From: JACQBY01 sp041486115
GTDB taxonomy: Bacteria > Nitrospirota > Nitrospiria > JACQBW01
Direction of reading: 5' to 3'
DNA length: 23,485 bases
Assembly (NCBI GenBank): GCA_041486115.1
Contig: JBGPKT010000027.1
Span: forward strand, 1 to 23,485
The translations under genes were made by a program, and so were the position numbers. Numbering within the stretch: the stretch's first letter is position 1; each line of letters opens with the position of its first letter. Below the pieces are notes generated by a model. The model was not told where the DNA came from and ran no database searches. It saw only the letters and a list, made by a program, of their open reading frames with translations. Of the stretch, positions 14,270-21,680 are shown in pieces.

Positions 14270-14740
14270 ATGGAGGATCAACTTTCCCGGATAGAAGAGA
14301 CGATTGTCTCTATCTTAAATTCACTCGATCTGGAGCTGTATGACCTTGAATATGCGGGGAACGCCCGGAAAGGAATTTTAAGAGTGTTTATTGATAAACC
14401 GGGAGGAGTGACATTGGAGGATTGTATAAAGGCGAGCCGGAATATCGGCCCGGCCCTGGATGTCTACACCTTTATCGACCACGCTTATACGCTGGAAGTC
14501 TCCTCTCCCGGAATTGACCGTCCGTTAAAGAAAATTAAAGATTTCCAGAGGGTTAAAGGCCAGCGGATTTGGGTGAAAACCTTTCAATTGGTTGAAGGCC
14601 AGAAAGTTTTCACCGGACAGTTGATTTCGGTCGCCGAAAATGGGACTATAGACGTTTTAATAACGGATCAAAAAAAGAAAAAGACGATAGCGATTTTATT
14701 TGAAAATATCGCATCGGCCAATCTCGAAGCCGCCGGATAA
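14270..14740 (+). CDS. rimP: Ribosome maturation factor RimP
   Basis: 156 residues from the ATG at 14270; a TTG at 14258 is in frame and neither has a clear ribosome site. The N-terminal domain has the family pattern LELYDLEYAGNARKGILRVFIDKPGGVTLEDC, followed by SRNIGPALD and the conserved YTLEVSSPGIDRPL, then a C-terminal SH3-like barrel (VKTFQLVEGQKVFTGQLISV). RimP assists 30S subunit assembly. It heads the operon as in most bacteria. The lack of a good ribosome site is unusual for a first gene behind such a strong promoter and may keep expression low. Confidence 0.95.
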   Translation: MEDQLSRIEETIVSILNSLDLELYDLEYAGNARKGILRVFIDKPGGVTLEDCIKASRNIGPALDVYTFIDHAYTLEVSSPGIDRPLKKIKDFQRVKGQRIWVKTFQLVEGQKVFTGQLISVAENGTIDVLITDQKKKKTIAILFENIASANLEAAG

Positions 14741-14791
14741 GGACTCAATAGACATCATCGGCGCATAAGACTATCAGGTTATCGAAAAACC

Positions 14792-14813
14792 CTGGTCGTT
14801 AAGAAGAGACCAG
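14792..14813 (+). other. Hairpin just upstream of the nusA ribosome site
   Basis: CTGGTC (14792-14797) and GACCAG (14808-14813) form a 6-bp stem with a 10-nt loop directly before AAGGGG (14817-14822), the nusA ribosome site. It may affect nusA translation; the evidence is the sequence only. Confidence 0.3.
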
Positions 14814-14831
14814 AAGAAGGGGAAAAGAGTA

Positions 14832-16157
14832 ATGAATCGCGAGCTATTATCTGTCATTCAGCAAATTGAAAGAGATAAAGGAATACCCGGAGAAAAAATC
14901 GTTAAAGCGGTAGAGGCTGCTATTTTATCGGCCGCCAGGAAAAAACATGGTTCCGCGGAAAATATCCAGGTTAAACTCGATCCTGAAACAGGTGAAATCG
15001 AAATCATCTCATTAAAAAAGATCGTAGAGGTCGTCACAAACCCTAAAGCTGAGATTTCTCTTGAAGAAGCGGTCAAAGTTGACGAGGCGGCTGAATATGG
15101 GGATGAAATCGGGCTTTTACTCGAAATGGAAGAGTTTGGAAGGATTGCCGCCCAAACGGCCAAACAGGTCATTTTCCAAAAAGTCAGAGAAGCGGAATGG
15201 GAAGCGGTTCAAAAAGAATACGGCAGCCGGATCGGTGAAATTGTTTCCGGCACGATTTTAGGCCAGGAACGGCGTAATTTTATTGTTGAAGTTGGAAAAA
15301 CAGAAGCCTTGTTGCCCGGTCAGGGACAAATTCCACGCGAAACTTTTCATCGGGGAGACAGGATCAGGGCCTATCTGCTCGAAGTGAAAAGCTCTTCGAA
15401 GGGGCCGCAGGTTATTTTATCGAGAAGCGCTCCGGAATTTGTGGCGAGGCTGTTCGAGATCGAAGTCCCTGAAATTAATGAAGGGATTGTCCAGATAAAA
15501 GCGGTTGTCAGAGAAGCGGGAGATCGGACCAAGATTGCCGTTGTTTCAAAAGAGTCGTCGGTAGACCCCGTAGGAGCCTGCGTCGGCGTCAAAGGGAGCC
15601 GTGTTCAGTCCGTCGTCAGAGAGCTCAGAGGAGAGAAAATAGATATTATTACCTGGACGGAAGACCCCAGGACGTTTATTGGAGAAGCGCTTAGCCCCGC
15701 CATGGTGGAAAAAGTTGGAATTAACGAAAAAGAAAGGTCTGCCATCGTGGTGGTTGCGGACAGCCAGCTTTCTCTGGCCATTGGCAAAAAGGGCCAGAAT
15801 GTCAGGCTGGCCTCCAAATTGACCGACTGGAAGATCGATATCATCAATGAAAGCGAATACGAAAAGGAACGTTCGAAAGAGCGTGAAAAAGAGGTTTCTC
15901 TCGCCTTTGCGCAGGAGCAAAAAGCTCAGGAGATGAAAGAACAGGAATCTCTTTCTCAGAATATTCTCCCAAAAGTGTCAGATCTTCCGGGAGTAGGGAA
16001 AAAACTCGAAGAAGCCTTGAGAGAACATGGTTTTGATTCGCTTGAAAAAATTGCGGAAGCGACCGAGGCCCAGTTGAGTGATATTCCTCTGATCGGGGAA
16101 AAAACCGCCAGGAAGCTGATCGAATCAGCGTTGGGTCTTTTAAAGATCAAAGAATAA
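14832..16157 (+). CDS. nusA: Transcription termination/antitermination factor NusA
   Basis: 441 residues; ATG nine bases after AAGGGG. Domains in order: RNA polymerase-binding N-terminal domain (1-130), S1 domain (about 135-198), KH1 with GVKGSR (252-257), KH2 with GKKGQN (318-323), and a C-terminal helix-hairpin-helix region (about 385-440: LPGVGKKLEEAL and IPLIGEKTARKLIESA). It is shorter than the E. coli protein (495 residues), which has two acidic repeats; here one HhH region closes the protein, with a charged linker of about 50 residues before it. NusA binds RNA polymerase and nascent RNA and promotes pausing and intrinsic termination. A perfect intrinsic terminator precedes its own operon, which suggests feedback control. 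Confidence 0.97.
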   Translation: MNRELLSVIQQIERDKGIPGEKIVKAVEAAILSAARKKHGSAENIQVKLDPETGEIEIISLKKIVEVVTNPKAEISLEEAVKVDEAAEYGDEIGLLLEMEEFGRIAAQTAKQVIFQKVREAEWEAVQKEYGSRIGEIVSGTILGQERRNFIVEVGKTEALLPGQGQIPRETFHRGDRIRAYLLEVKSSSKGPQVILSRSAPEFVARLFEIEVPEINEGIVQIKAVVREAGDRTKIAVVSKESSVDPVGACVGVKGSRVQSVVRELRGEKIDIITWTEDPRTFIGEALSPAMVEKVGINEKERSAIVVVADSQLSLAIGKKGQNVRLASKLTDWKIDIINESEYEKERSKEREKEVSLAFAQEQKAQEMKEQESLSQNILPKVSDLPGVGKKLEEALREHGFDSLEKIAEATEAQLSDIPLIGEKTARKLIESALGLLKIKE

Positions 16158-16228
16158 ACAGGGATCATTTGCAGGATAGGCGGTTTTATTGCGATGGTTA
16201 TTAGACGGGATTTTTGGAAAAATAGAAG

Positions 16229-18742
16229 ATGAGAGTGTTTGAATTGGCAAAAAAGTTAGGCATCGGAAGCAAAGACCTTGTGACGGTTATTCAGGATCTG
16301 GGGATTAAAGCAACCAATCACATGAGCGCCATCCACGAAGCCGATATCCGCGTGATTACCCATAAAGTTTCCGGTAAAGGGGCCGCTAAAAAAGAAACTG
16401 CAAAGAAGGCGGAATCCGTTTCTAAAACAGGAAAAGAAAAGCCAAAAGGGGCATCGGCAAAAAAAATTGAAGAAGAGAGGCCGGTCGAAAAGAAACCGAG
16501 AATGCTTTTAAAGAAAAAGCCGAAGGTCGAAGAGCCTCCCGTTGCAGAGATACACCCTTCCCCGCCGATGGAAGACGTTTTACCCTCCCCTGATTTGTCC
16601 GCCGTGAGTTCTCAAAATGCGGAAACCCTTTCTCTGTCAGAAACTGCCGTCCAGGAGATGGAGACGCTTTCTATGCCGGCTCCGGCCTCCGCTTCGGGAA
16701 CGGCTCCCTCGACGCTCCCGGCTTCTGTACCTGAAAAATCGGATGAAAAGGCGAAAAAGAAAGCAGAAGAGGAACTGGCTCTCCAAAAAGAGTCTCTGGC
16801 AAAAATCAAGGAAAAATATAAAAAGGTAAAAAAAGCAAAACGGGATAAAGAAGGCACCCTTGCCGAAGTCGTTTCAGATACCAGAGAATGGCAGGATTTC
16901 AAGCCGATTCATAAGAGGGACGACCGGAAGAGTCCGAGGAAAGCGTTCCAGCCCGCGCCGGTATTGGATATCACGAAACCCCGCAAAAAAGTCATCAAGC
17001 TTACCGAAGGGACCACTGTGAAAGAGTTTGCGGAATTAACGGGGATCAAGGGAGGGGTGCTTATTTCAAGGCTGATGGAGATGGGGCTCACGGCGAATAT
17101 CAATCAAATGATCAACCTGGATGCCGCCTCGCTGATTGCTGAAGGATTTGGGATCAAGATTGAAGTCGTCATGGATAAGACGGAAGATGAACTGATGGAA
17201 TCAGGGGATGGTCAGCGGGAAAACCTGCAGCCCCGTCCACCGGTCGTTACCATTATGGGCCATGTTGACCATGGGAAAACGTCCTTGCTTGACGCCATCC
17301 GGGAAACGAAGGTGATCGACACGGAAGCCGGCGGGATTACCCAGCATATCGGCGCCTATCTCGTGAATGTGGGCGATAAAAGAATTTGTTTCCTCGATAC
17401 TCCGGGACACGAAGCGTTTACGGCGATGAGAGCACGTGGGGCGAAAGTCACGGACCTTGTAGTTCTGGTGGTGGCGGCAGATGACGGCGTTATGCCTCAA
17501 ACGATCGAGGCGATCAACCATGCCAAAGCGGCAGGGGTCCCAATTATCGTGGCCATCAATAAAATTGACAAGCCTGAAGCAAACCCCGACAGAATTAAAC
17601 AAAGCCTGACGGAATATGAATTAATCCCCGAAGCCTGGGGAGGGCAGACCATATTCGTGGAGGTCTCCGCCAAGAAAAAAACCGGTTTAGATACCCTGCT
17701 TGAAATGATCCTCCTCCAGGCTGAAGTCCTTGAATTGAAGGCCGATCCCGATAAGCTTGGAAAAGGAAGGATTATTGAGGCCAAGCTCGACAAGGGGAGA
17801 GGCCCTGTCGCAACCGTTCTAATTTCAGAAGGTAAAATCCAGATCGGCGACTATTTTGTCACCGGCATCTATTCCGGAAAAATCCGGGCGTTAATCAATG
17901 ACCTGGGCCAGAGTGTTAAGGAATCGGGTCCTTCCTGTCCAGTGGAGGTCATCGGCCTCGACGGGGTTCCGCTTGCCGGAGATTCGTTTGTCATCGTCAA
18001 AGAAGAAAAAGTCGCCAGGGATATCGCTTCTTCCAGAGCTCTTAAACAGCGGGTCATTGAAATGTCGAAGTCAAAAAAAGTAACGCTCGACGATCTCTTT
18101 GCCCAGATTAAAGAGGGCGACGTCAAAGAACTCATGCTGGTCATCAAGGGAGATGTCCAAGGCTCGGTAGAGGCCTTAAGGGAATCACTGCATAAACTTT
18201 CCACGCCGGCGGTCAAAGTGGTGGTCATTCATAGCGGGGTCGGGGGGATTACCGAAAGCGATGTCCTGCTCGCTTCTGCCAGTAACGCCATCATTATCGG
18301 TTTTAACGTGACGGCTGAAAATAAAGGGAATCAGCTCGCCGAACGGGAAAAAGTGGATATTCGTTTTTATAATATTATTTATAACGCCGTTGCCGATGTG
18401 AAGGCAGCCATGGAAGGCCTGCTCGAGCCGACGCTGAAGGAAAAGGCGATGGGAAAAGCGGAGGTTAGACAGACCTTCTCCCATCCGAAAATCGGAGTCA
18501 TTGGCGGGTGTTATGTGATCGAGGGGGTGATCGGCCGTACCGCCGCCGGCGTCCGTTTAATTCGGGACAACGTGGTGATCTACGAAGGAAAACTCGGTTC
18601 ATTAAGAAGGTTTAAAGATGATGTCAAAGAAGTTCAGACGGGATATGAATGCGGCATCGGAATCGAAAACTATAACGATCTCAAGGTTGGCGATATTATC
18701 GAAGCCTATCTCATAGAAAAAATCGCCGGCAAACTGGCCTGA
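16229..18742 (+). CDS. infB: Translation initiation factor IF-2
   Basis: 837 residues. An N-terminal IF2_N domain (1-50, MRVFELAKKLGIGSKDL) is followed by a long Lys/Glu/Pro/Ala-rich, probably disordered stretch (about 50-240), a second IF2_N domain (about 255-310), and the GTPase domain with P-loop GHVDHGKTS (344-352), DTPGHEAF, NKID and a SAKKKTGL G5 motif. The EF-Tu-like domain II, domain III and C-terminal initiator-tRNA domain follow. It positions fMet-tRNA on the 30S subunit and drives subunit joining with GTP hydrolysis. It lies 71 bp after nusA with only a weak GGAAAA-type ribosome site. Confidence 0.97.
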   Translation: MRVFELAKKLGIGSKDLVTVIQDLGIKATNHMSAIHEADIRVITHKVSGKGAAKKETAKKAESVSKTGKEKPKGASAKKIEEERPVEKKPRMLLKKKPKVEEPPVAEIHPSPPMEDVLPSPDLSAVSSQNAETLSLSETAVQEMETLSMPAPASASGTAPSTLPASVPEKSDEKAKKKAEEELALQKESLAKIKEKYKKVKKAKRDKEGTLAEVVSDTREWQDFKPIHKRDDRKSPRKAFQPAPVLDITKPRKKVIKLTEGTTVKEFAELTGIKGGVLISRLMEMGLTANINQMINLDAASLIAEGFGIKIEVVMDKTEDELMESGDGQRENLQPRPPVVTIMGHVDHGKTSLLDAIRETKVIDTEAGGITQHIGAYLVNVGDKRICFLDTPGHEAFTAMRARGAKVTDLVVLVVAADDGVMPQTIEAINHAKAAGVPIIVAINKIDKPEANPDRIKQSLTEYELIPEAWGGQTIFVEVSAKKKTGLDTLLEMILLQAEVLELKADPDKLGKGRIIEAKLDKGRGPVATVLISEGKIQIGDYFVTGIYSGKIRALINDLGQSVKESGPSCPVEVIGLDGVPLAGDSFVIVKEEKVARDIASSRALKQRVIEMSKSKKVTLDDLFAQIKEGDVKELMLVIKGDVQGSVEALRESLHKLSTPAVKVVVIHSGVGGITESDVLLASASNAIIIGFNVTAENKGNQLAEREKVDIRFYNIIYNAVADVKAAMEGLLEPTLKEKAMGKAEVRQTFSHPKIGVIGGCYVIEGVIGRTAAGVRLIRDNVVIYEGKLGSLRRFKDDVKEVQTGYECGIGIENYNDLKVGDIIEAYLIEKIAGKLA

Positions 18743-18750
18743 TTTCTCAG

Positions 18751-19032
18751 ATGATCATCGGAATATTAAGCCTCAGGATCCATATTCCCGGAAGCCTTTC
18801 TTTGAAAGATAAAAGACAGGTGATCAAAAGTATCATGGAAAGGACCCGGAACAGGTTTAATGTCGCGGTCGCCGAGATCGACGATCAGGATTTATGGCAA
18901 AAGGCCGTGATCGGGGTGGTCTGCATCGCGAATGAAAAGAAATTTATCAACCAGATGCTGGATAAAGTTTTAAACTTTGTCAGAAGTTTTCCTGCAATTC
19001 ATTTGATTGATTTTCAGATAGAAATTTTGTGA
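18751..19032 (+). CDS. ylxP: DUF503 (YlxP-like) small protein
   Basis: 93 residues. The start is the ATG eight bases after the infB stop. The family pattern is clear: MIIGILSLRIHIPGSLSLKDKRQVIKSIMERTRNRFNVAVAEID, then DLWQKAVIGVVCIANE. DUF503 proteins are ferredoxin-fold, cytoplasmic, and commonly sit between infB and rbfA; a role in ribosome assembly is presumed from this position but not established. The stop overlaps a GTG that could start rbfA. Confidence 0.93.
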   Translation: MIIGILSLRIHIPGSLSLKDKRQVIKSIMERTRNRFNVAVAEIDDQDLWQKAVIGVVCIANEKKFINQMLDKVLNFVRSFPAIHLIDFQIEIL

Positions 19033-19049
19033 TCGATTCTGGTAGTTTT

Positions 19050-19436
19050 ATGTCCATGGATAAGGGGGAGCCTTACAAAAGAGCCGGACGGGTCGGGGAT
19101 CAGGTGAAGGCGGAAATCGCCGAGATCATTTCAAAAAAAATCAGCGATCCCAGAGTTGCCTCCGTCACGGTGACCGCCGTTATCCTAACGGATGATTTAA
19201 AATATGCGAAAGTCTATATTTCTCCCTGGTTGGCGGAATCCTCCGAGGCGACTTTAAAAGGATTGACTCACGCCGCAGGGTTTATCCGGAGGGAACTTGG
19301 AAAGCGGTTAAAAATCCGTTATCTTCCTGAGTTGGAGTTTAAGCTGGAATCCGACTCTCCGTACCAGATACTTGATCTGTTAGAACAGATTAAAACTAAG
19401 AACAGGGAATCATCAATCGATGAGCATGATGAATAA
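19050..19436 (+). CDS. rbfA: 30S ribosome-binding factor RbfA
   Basis: 128 residues from the ATG at 19050; the upstream GTG (19029, overlapping the ylxP stop) and ATG 19056 are alternatives, with none having a strong ribosome site. Family motifs: RAGRVGDQVKAEIAEII, KISDPRVASVTVTAVILTDDLKYAKVYIS, then GFIRRELGKRLKIRYLPELEFKLE. It has a KH-like fold and binds the 16S rRNA 5' helix region during 30S maturation. The 3' end overlaps the start of nrnA by 17 bp, so the two are translationally coupled. Confidence 0.95.
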   Translation: MSMDKGEPYKRAGRVGDQVKAEIAEIISKKISDPRVASVTVTAVILTDDLKYAKVYISPWLAESSEATLKGLTHAAGFIRRELGKRLKIRYLPELEFKLESDSPYQILDLLEQIKTKNRESSIDEHDE

Positions 19437-20406
19437 AACGATCCAGGCGATTCAAAAAAATCAGACGTTTATGGTGACCACCCATTGCAACCCCGAAGGG
19501 GACGCTCTCGGTTCTTCGCTGGCGCTGGCGCTATTTTTAAATCAACTGGGTAAAAAAGCGAGAGTTGTGATCAAGGACCCCATTCCTTATTTCCTTGATT
19601 TCCTGCCGGAAAAAGGGCTGATTACGCAGGCCGCTGCCATACCCGGCCGTTTTGATGTCATTTGCGTCTGCGATTGCGGCGATATTGAGAGGACCGGGTA
19701 TTATAAAAATCCCGGACCGGTGGAGAAAATCCATTACCCCGCCGGCGAAGTGATCAATATAGATCATCATGTGACCAATACGAACTTCGGAACGATTAAC
19801 TGGATCGAAGGTGAAGCGAGTGCAACTGGGGAAATGATTTATGATTTAATTCATGCGATGAAGGGATCGATTACCCCGGCCATTGCTTCCGCAATCTATA
19901 CCACCATTATCACCGAAACCGGTTCGTTCCATTATTCGAATACGACTCCAAAAATGTTTAAAATTGCCGCCGAATGCGCGGAAACCGGGATTGACATCAA
20001 TGGGATCGCCCGGGGGATCTACGAATCGAGCTCCGAAGGCCGTTTGGCCCTTCTGGGAATGGTTTTAAACACACTCGAAGTAAGTCATAGCGGGAGGATC
20101 GCCCATATTTCGGTTACCGGGGAGATGTTTAAAAAAACGGGGACTTCAGCGGAAGATACTGAAAATTTTGTCAGTTATCCCCGGTCGATTAAAGGAGTCG
20201 AGGCCGCGATTCTCTTCCGTGAGAACAGCCCGACGGAATATAAAATCAGCCTCAGGTCTCAGACCGCCATGGATGTATCTGAAGTGGCGCATTCATTCGG
20301 AGGGGGAGGCCACCGGAAAGCGGCAGGGTGTACGGTCCAGGGAGCGCTGACAGATGTTAAAAAGAAGGTGATTCAGGCGCTTGAAAAGAAGTTCCACAAC
20401 GCTTAA
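19420..20406 (+). CDS. nrnA: Bifunctional oligoribonuclease/pAp phosphatase NrnA-like DHH protein
   Basis: 328 residues; ATG 11 bases after AGGGA, with two more in-frame ATGs within four codons. The DHH phosphoesterase motifs are present: THCNPEGDALGS (21-32), CDCGD around 84-88, DHH at 115-117 and ITETGSFHYSN. The C-terminal DHHA1 domain ends in FGGGGHRKAAGC. These enzymes use Mn2+ to degrade very short RNAs to mononucleotides and to dephosphorylate pAp. Its placement between rbfA and truB is conserved in many lineages. The usual PDGD of motif I reads PEGD here, a conservative change also found in active homologues as far as I recall. The TAA overlaps the truB ATG. Confidence 0.92.
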   Translation: MSMMNKTIQAIQKNQTFMVTTHCNPEGDALGSSLALALFLNQLGKKARVVIKDPIPYFLDFLPEKGLITQAAAIPGRFDVICVCDCGDIERTGYYKNPGPVEKIHYPAGEVINIDHHVTNTNFGTINWIEGEASATGEMIYDLIHAMKGSITPAIASAIYTTIITETGSFHYSNTTPKMFKIAAECAETGIDINGIARGIYESSSEGRLALLGMVLNTLEVSHSGRIAHISVTGEMFKKTGTSAEDTENFVSYPRSIKGVEAAILFRENSPTEYKISLRSQTAMDVSEVAHSFGGGGHRKAAGCTVQGALTDVKKKVIQALEKKFHNA

Positions 20407-21326
20407 TGGCGGTCTTGACTTACGAATACAACGGGGTCTTAAATATCGATAAACCAGCCGGTTGGACATCCCATGATGTGGTTGCATGGGTCCGGGCGAC
20501 CCTTAAGATTAAAAAAATCGGCCATGCGGGGACTCTTGATCCTGATGCCACAGGAGTGTTGGTGGTCTGTATCGGAAAAGCCACAAAACTGGTTGAATAT
20601 CTGGTGGGGATCGATAAGGAATATGAAGCGGTGATGAGATTGGGCGAGGCGACCGACACGCAGGATGCTTCCGGAAAGGTTTTGGAGAAAAAAACCTTTG
20701 ATTCAGTGGGAGAAGAAGCGGTGTTGAACTGTTTTCGAGAGATGACGGGAGAAATCAGCCAGGTCCCCCCTGCTTATTCGGCAATCAAAATCGGCGGAGT
20801 CCCTTCCTATAAGCTGGCCAGGAAGGGAAAAGAAGTCAGCATGCCCGGACGGCGGGTGACCGTATACGGGATGACTTATATCAAAAAAGAGGGACCGGAT
20901 GTTTTTTATAAAGTCCATTGTTCGAAAGGGACCTATGTCAGAACGCTCTGCCATGATATGGGAATCCGCCTTGGAACCGCGGCGCACCTCTCTTCGCTCC
21001 GGAGAACCCGTTCGGGGACCTTTGATATTAAAGACTCGGTCACGCTGGAAAAATTGTCTGATGATTTCAACGCCGGAAGGATCGAGCAGGACCTTTACGG
21101 AATGGAAGAGGCGATGGCCGGGTTCCCGTCGATTGACGTCGATCCGGAGGGTGAAAAAAATGTGGTTCACGGGCGGCCCGTTTATTTAAGCTCAGGCCAG
21201 GGAGAGTCTCTCCCTGCCGGAGAGGCTGTCTGCCTGAAAAATAAAAACGGCAGTTTAATCGCCCTGGGAGTTTTTGAAGGGAAAAGTTCAAACAAAATCA
21301 AGATAGAAAAGGTTTTGGTCCAATAA
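20406..21326 (+). CDS. truB: tRNA pseudouridine-55 synthase TruB
   Basis: 306 residues. The ATG shares its A with the nrnA TAA, a coupled start. Family motifs: GVLNIDKPAGWTSHDVV, GHAGTLDPDATGVL with catalytic Asp45, GKATKLVEYL, YEAVMRLGEATDTQDASG, and YSAIKIGGVPSYKLARKG; a C-terminal PUA-like domain occupies about the last 70 residues. It isomerises U55 in the T-loop of tRNAs to pseudouridine. The neighbours on both sides are ribosome and RNA-metabolism genes, the usual context. Confidence 0.96.
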   Translation: MAVLTYEYNGVLNIDKPAGWTSHDVVAWVRATLKIKKIGHAGTLDPDATGVLVVCIGKATKLVEYLVGIDKEYEAVMRLGEATDTQDASGKVLEKKTFDSVGEEAVLNCFREMTGEISQVPPAYSAIKIGGVPSYKLARKGKEVSMPGRRVTVYGMTYIKKEGPDVFYKVHCSKGTYVRTLCHDMGIRLGTAAHLSSLRRTRSGTFDIKDSVTLEKLSDDFNAGRIEQDLYGMEEAMAGFPSIDVDPEGEKNVVHGRPVYLSSGQGESLPAGEAVCLKNKNGSLIALGVFEGKSSNKIKIEKVLVQ

Positions 21327-21354
21327 GGAACAAGAAAGGAGAACGACAAGTCTC

Positions 21355-21621
21355 ATGTTAGCCAAAGAAGAAAAAAAAGAATTGATTCACCAGTTTGGAG
21401 GTCATGATAATGATACGGGGTCTGCGGAGGTGCAGGTCGCTTTATTGAGCAACCGGATCACTTATCTGACGGAGCATTTTAAAATTCACAAAAAGGACCA
21501 CCACTCCCGCAGGGGGTTGATCCGTCTTGTGAGCCAGAGAAGAAACATGCTCGACTATTTAAAGCGGACAGATTTTGAAGGGTATCAACAGATCATTGCC
21601 AAACTAGGCATCCGCAAATAA
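21355..21621 (+). CDS. rpsO: 30S ribosomal protein S15
   Basis: 88 residues, the usual length; AAAGGAG 13 bases before the ATG. Family pattern: GSAEVQVALLSNRITYLTEHFKIHKKDHHSRRGL, then VSQRRNMLDYLKR. S15 binds 16S rRNA near helix 20-22 and also often represses its own translation. It starts 28 bp after truB, and a hairpin separates it from pnp. Confidence 0.98.
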   Translation: MLAKEEKKELIHQFGGHDNDTGSAEVQVALLSNRITYLTEHFKIHKKDHHSRRGLIRLVSQRRNMLDYLKRTDFEGYQQIIAKLGIRK

Positions 21622-21630
21622 TTTATTAAT

Positions 21631-21648
21631 CCGGTTTTAGAAAACCGG
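21631..21648 (+). other. rpsO-pnp intergenic hairpin
   Basis: CCGGTTTT and AAAACCGG are perfect inverted arms separated by two bases; the folded form would have about a 6-bp GC-anchored stem with a 6-nt loop. TTTAAATT follows, so it could be a weak terminator or an RNase cleavage structure. In E. coli the rpsO-pnp gap carries both. Confidence 0.5.
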
Positions 21649-21680
21649 TTTAAATTCTTCACAAAGGAAAGAGTAGACGC

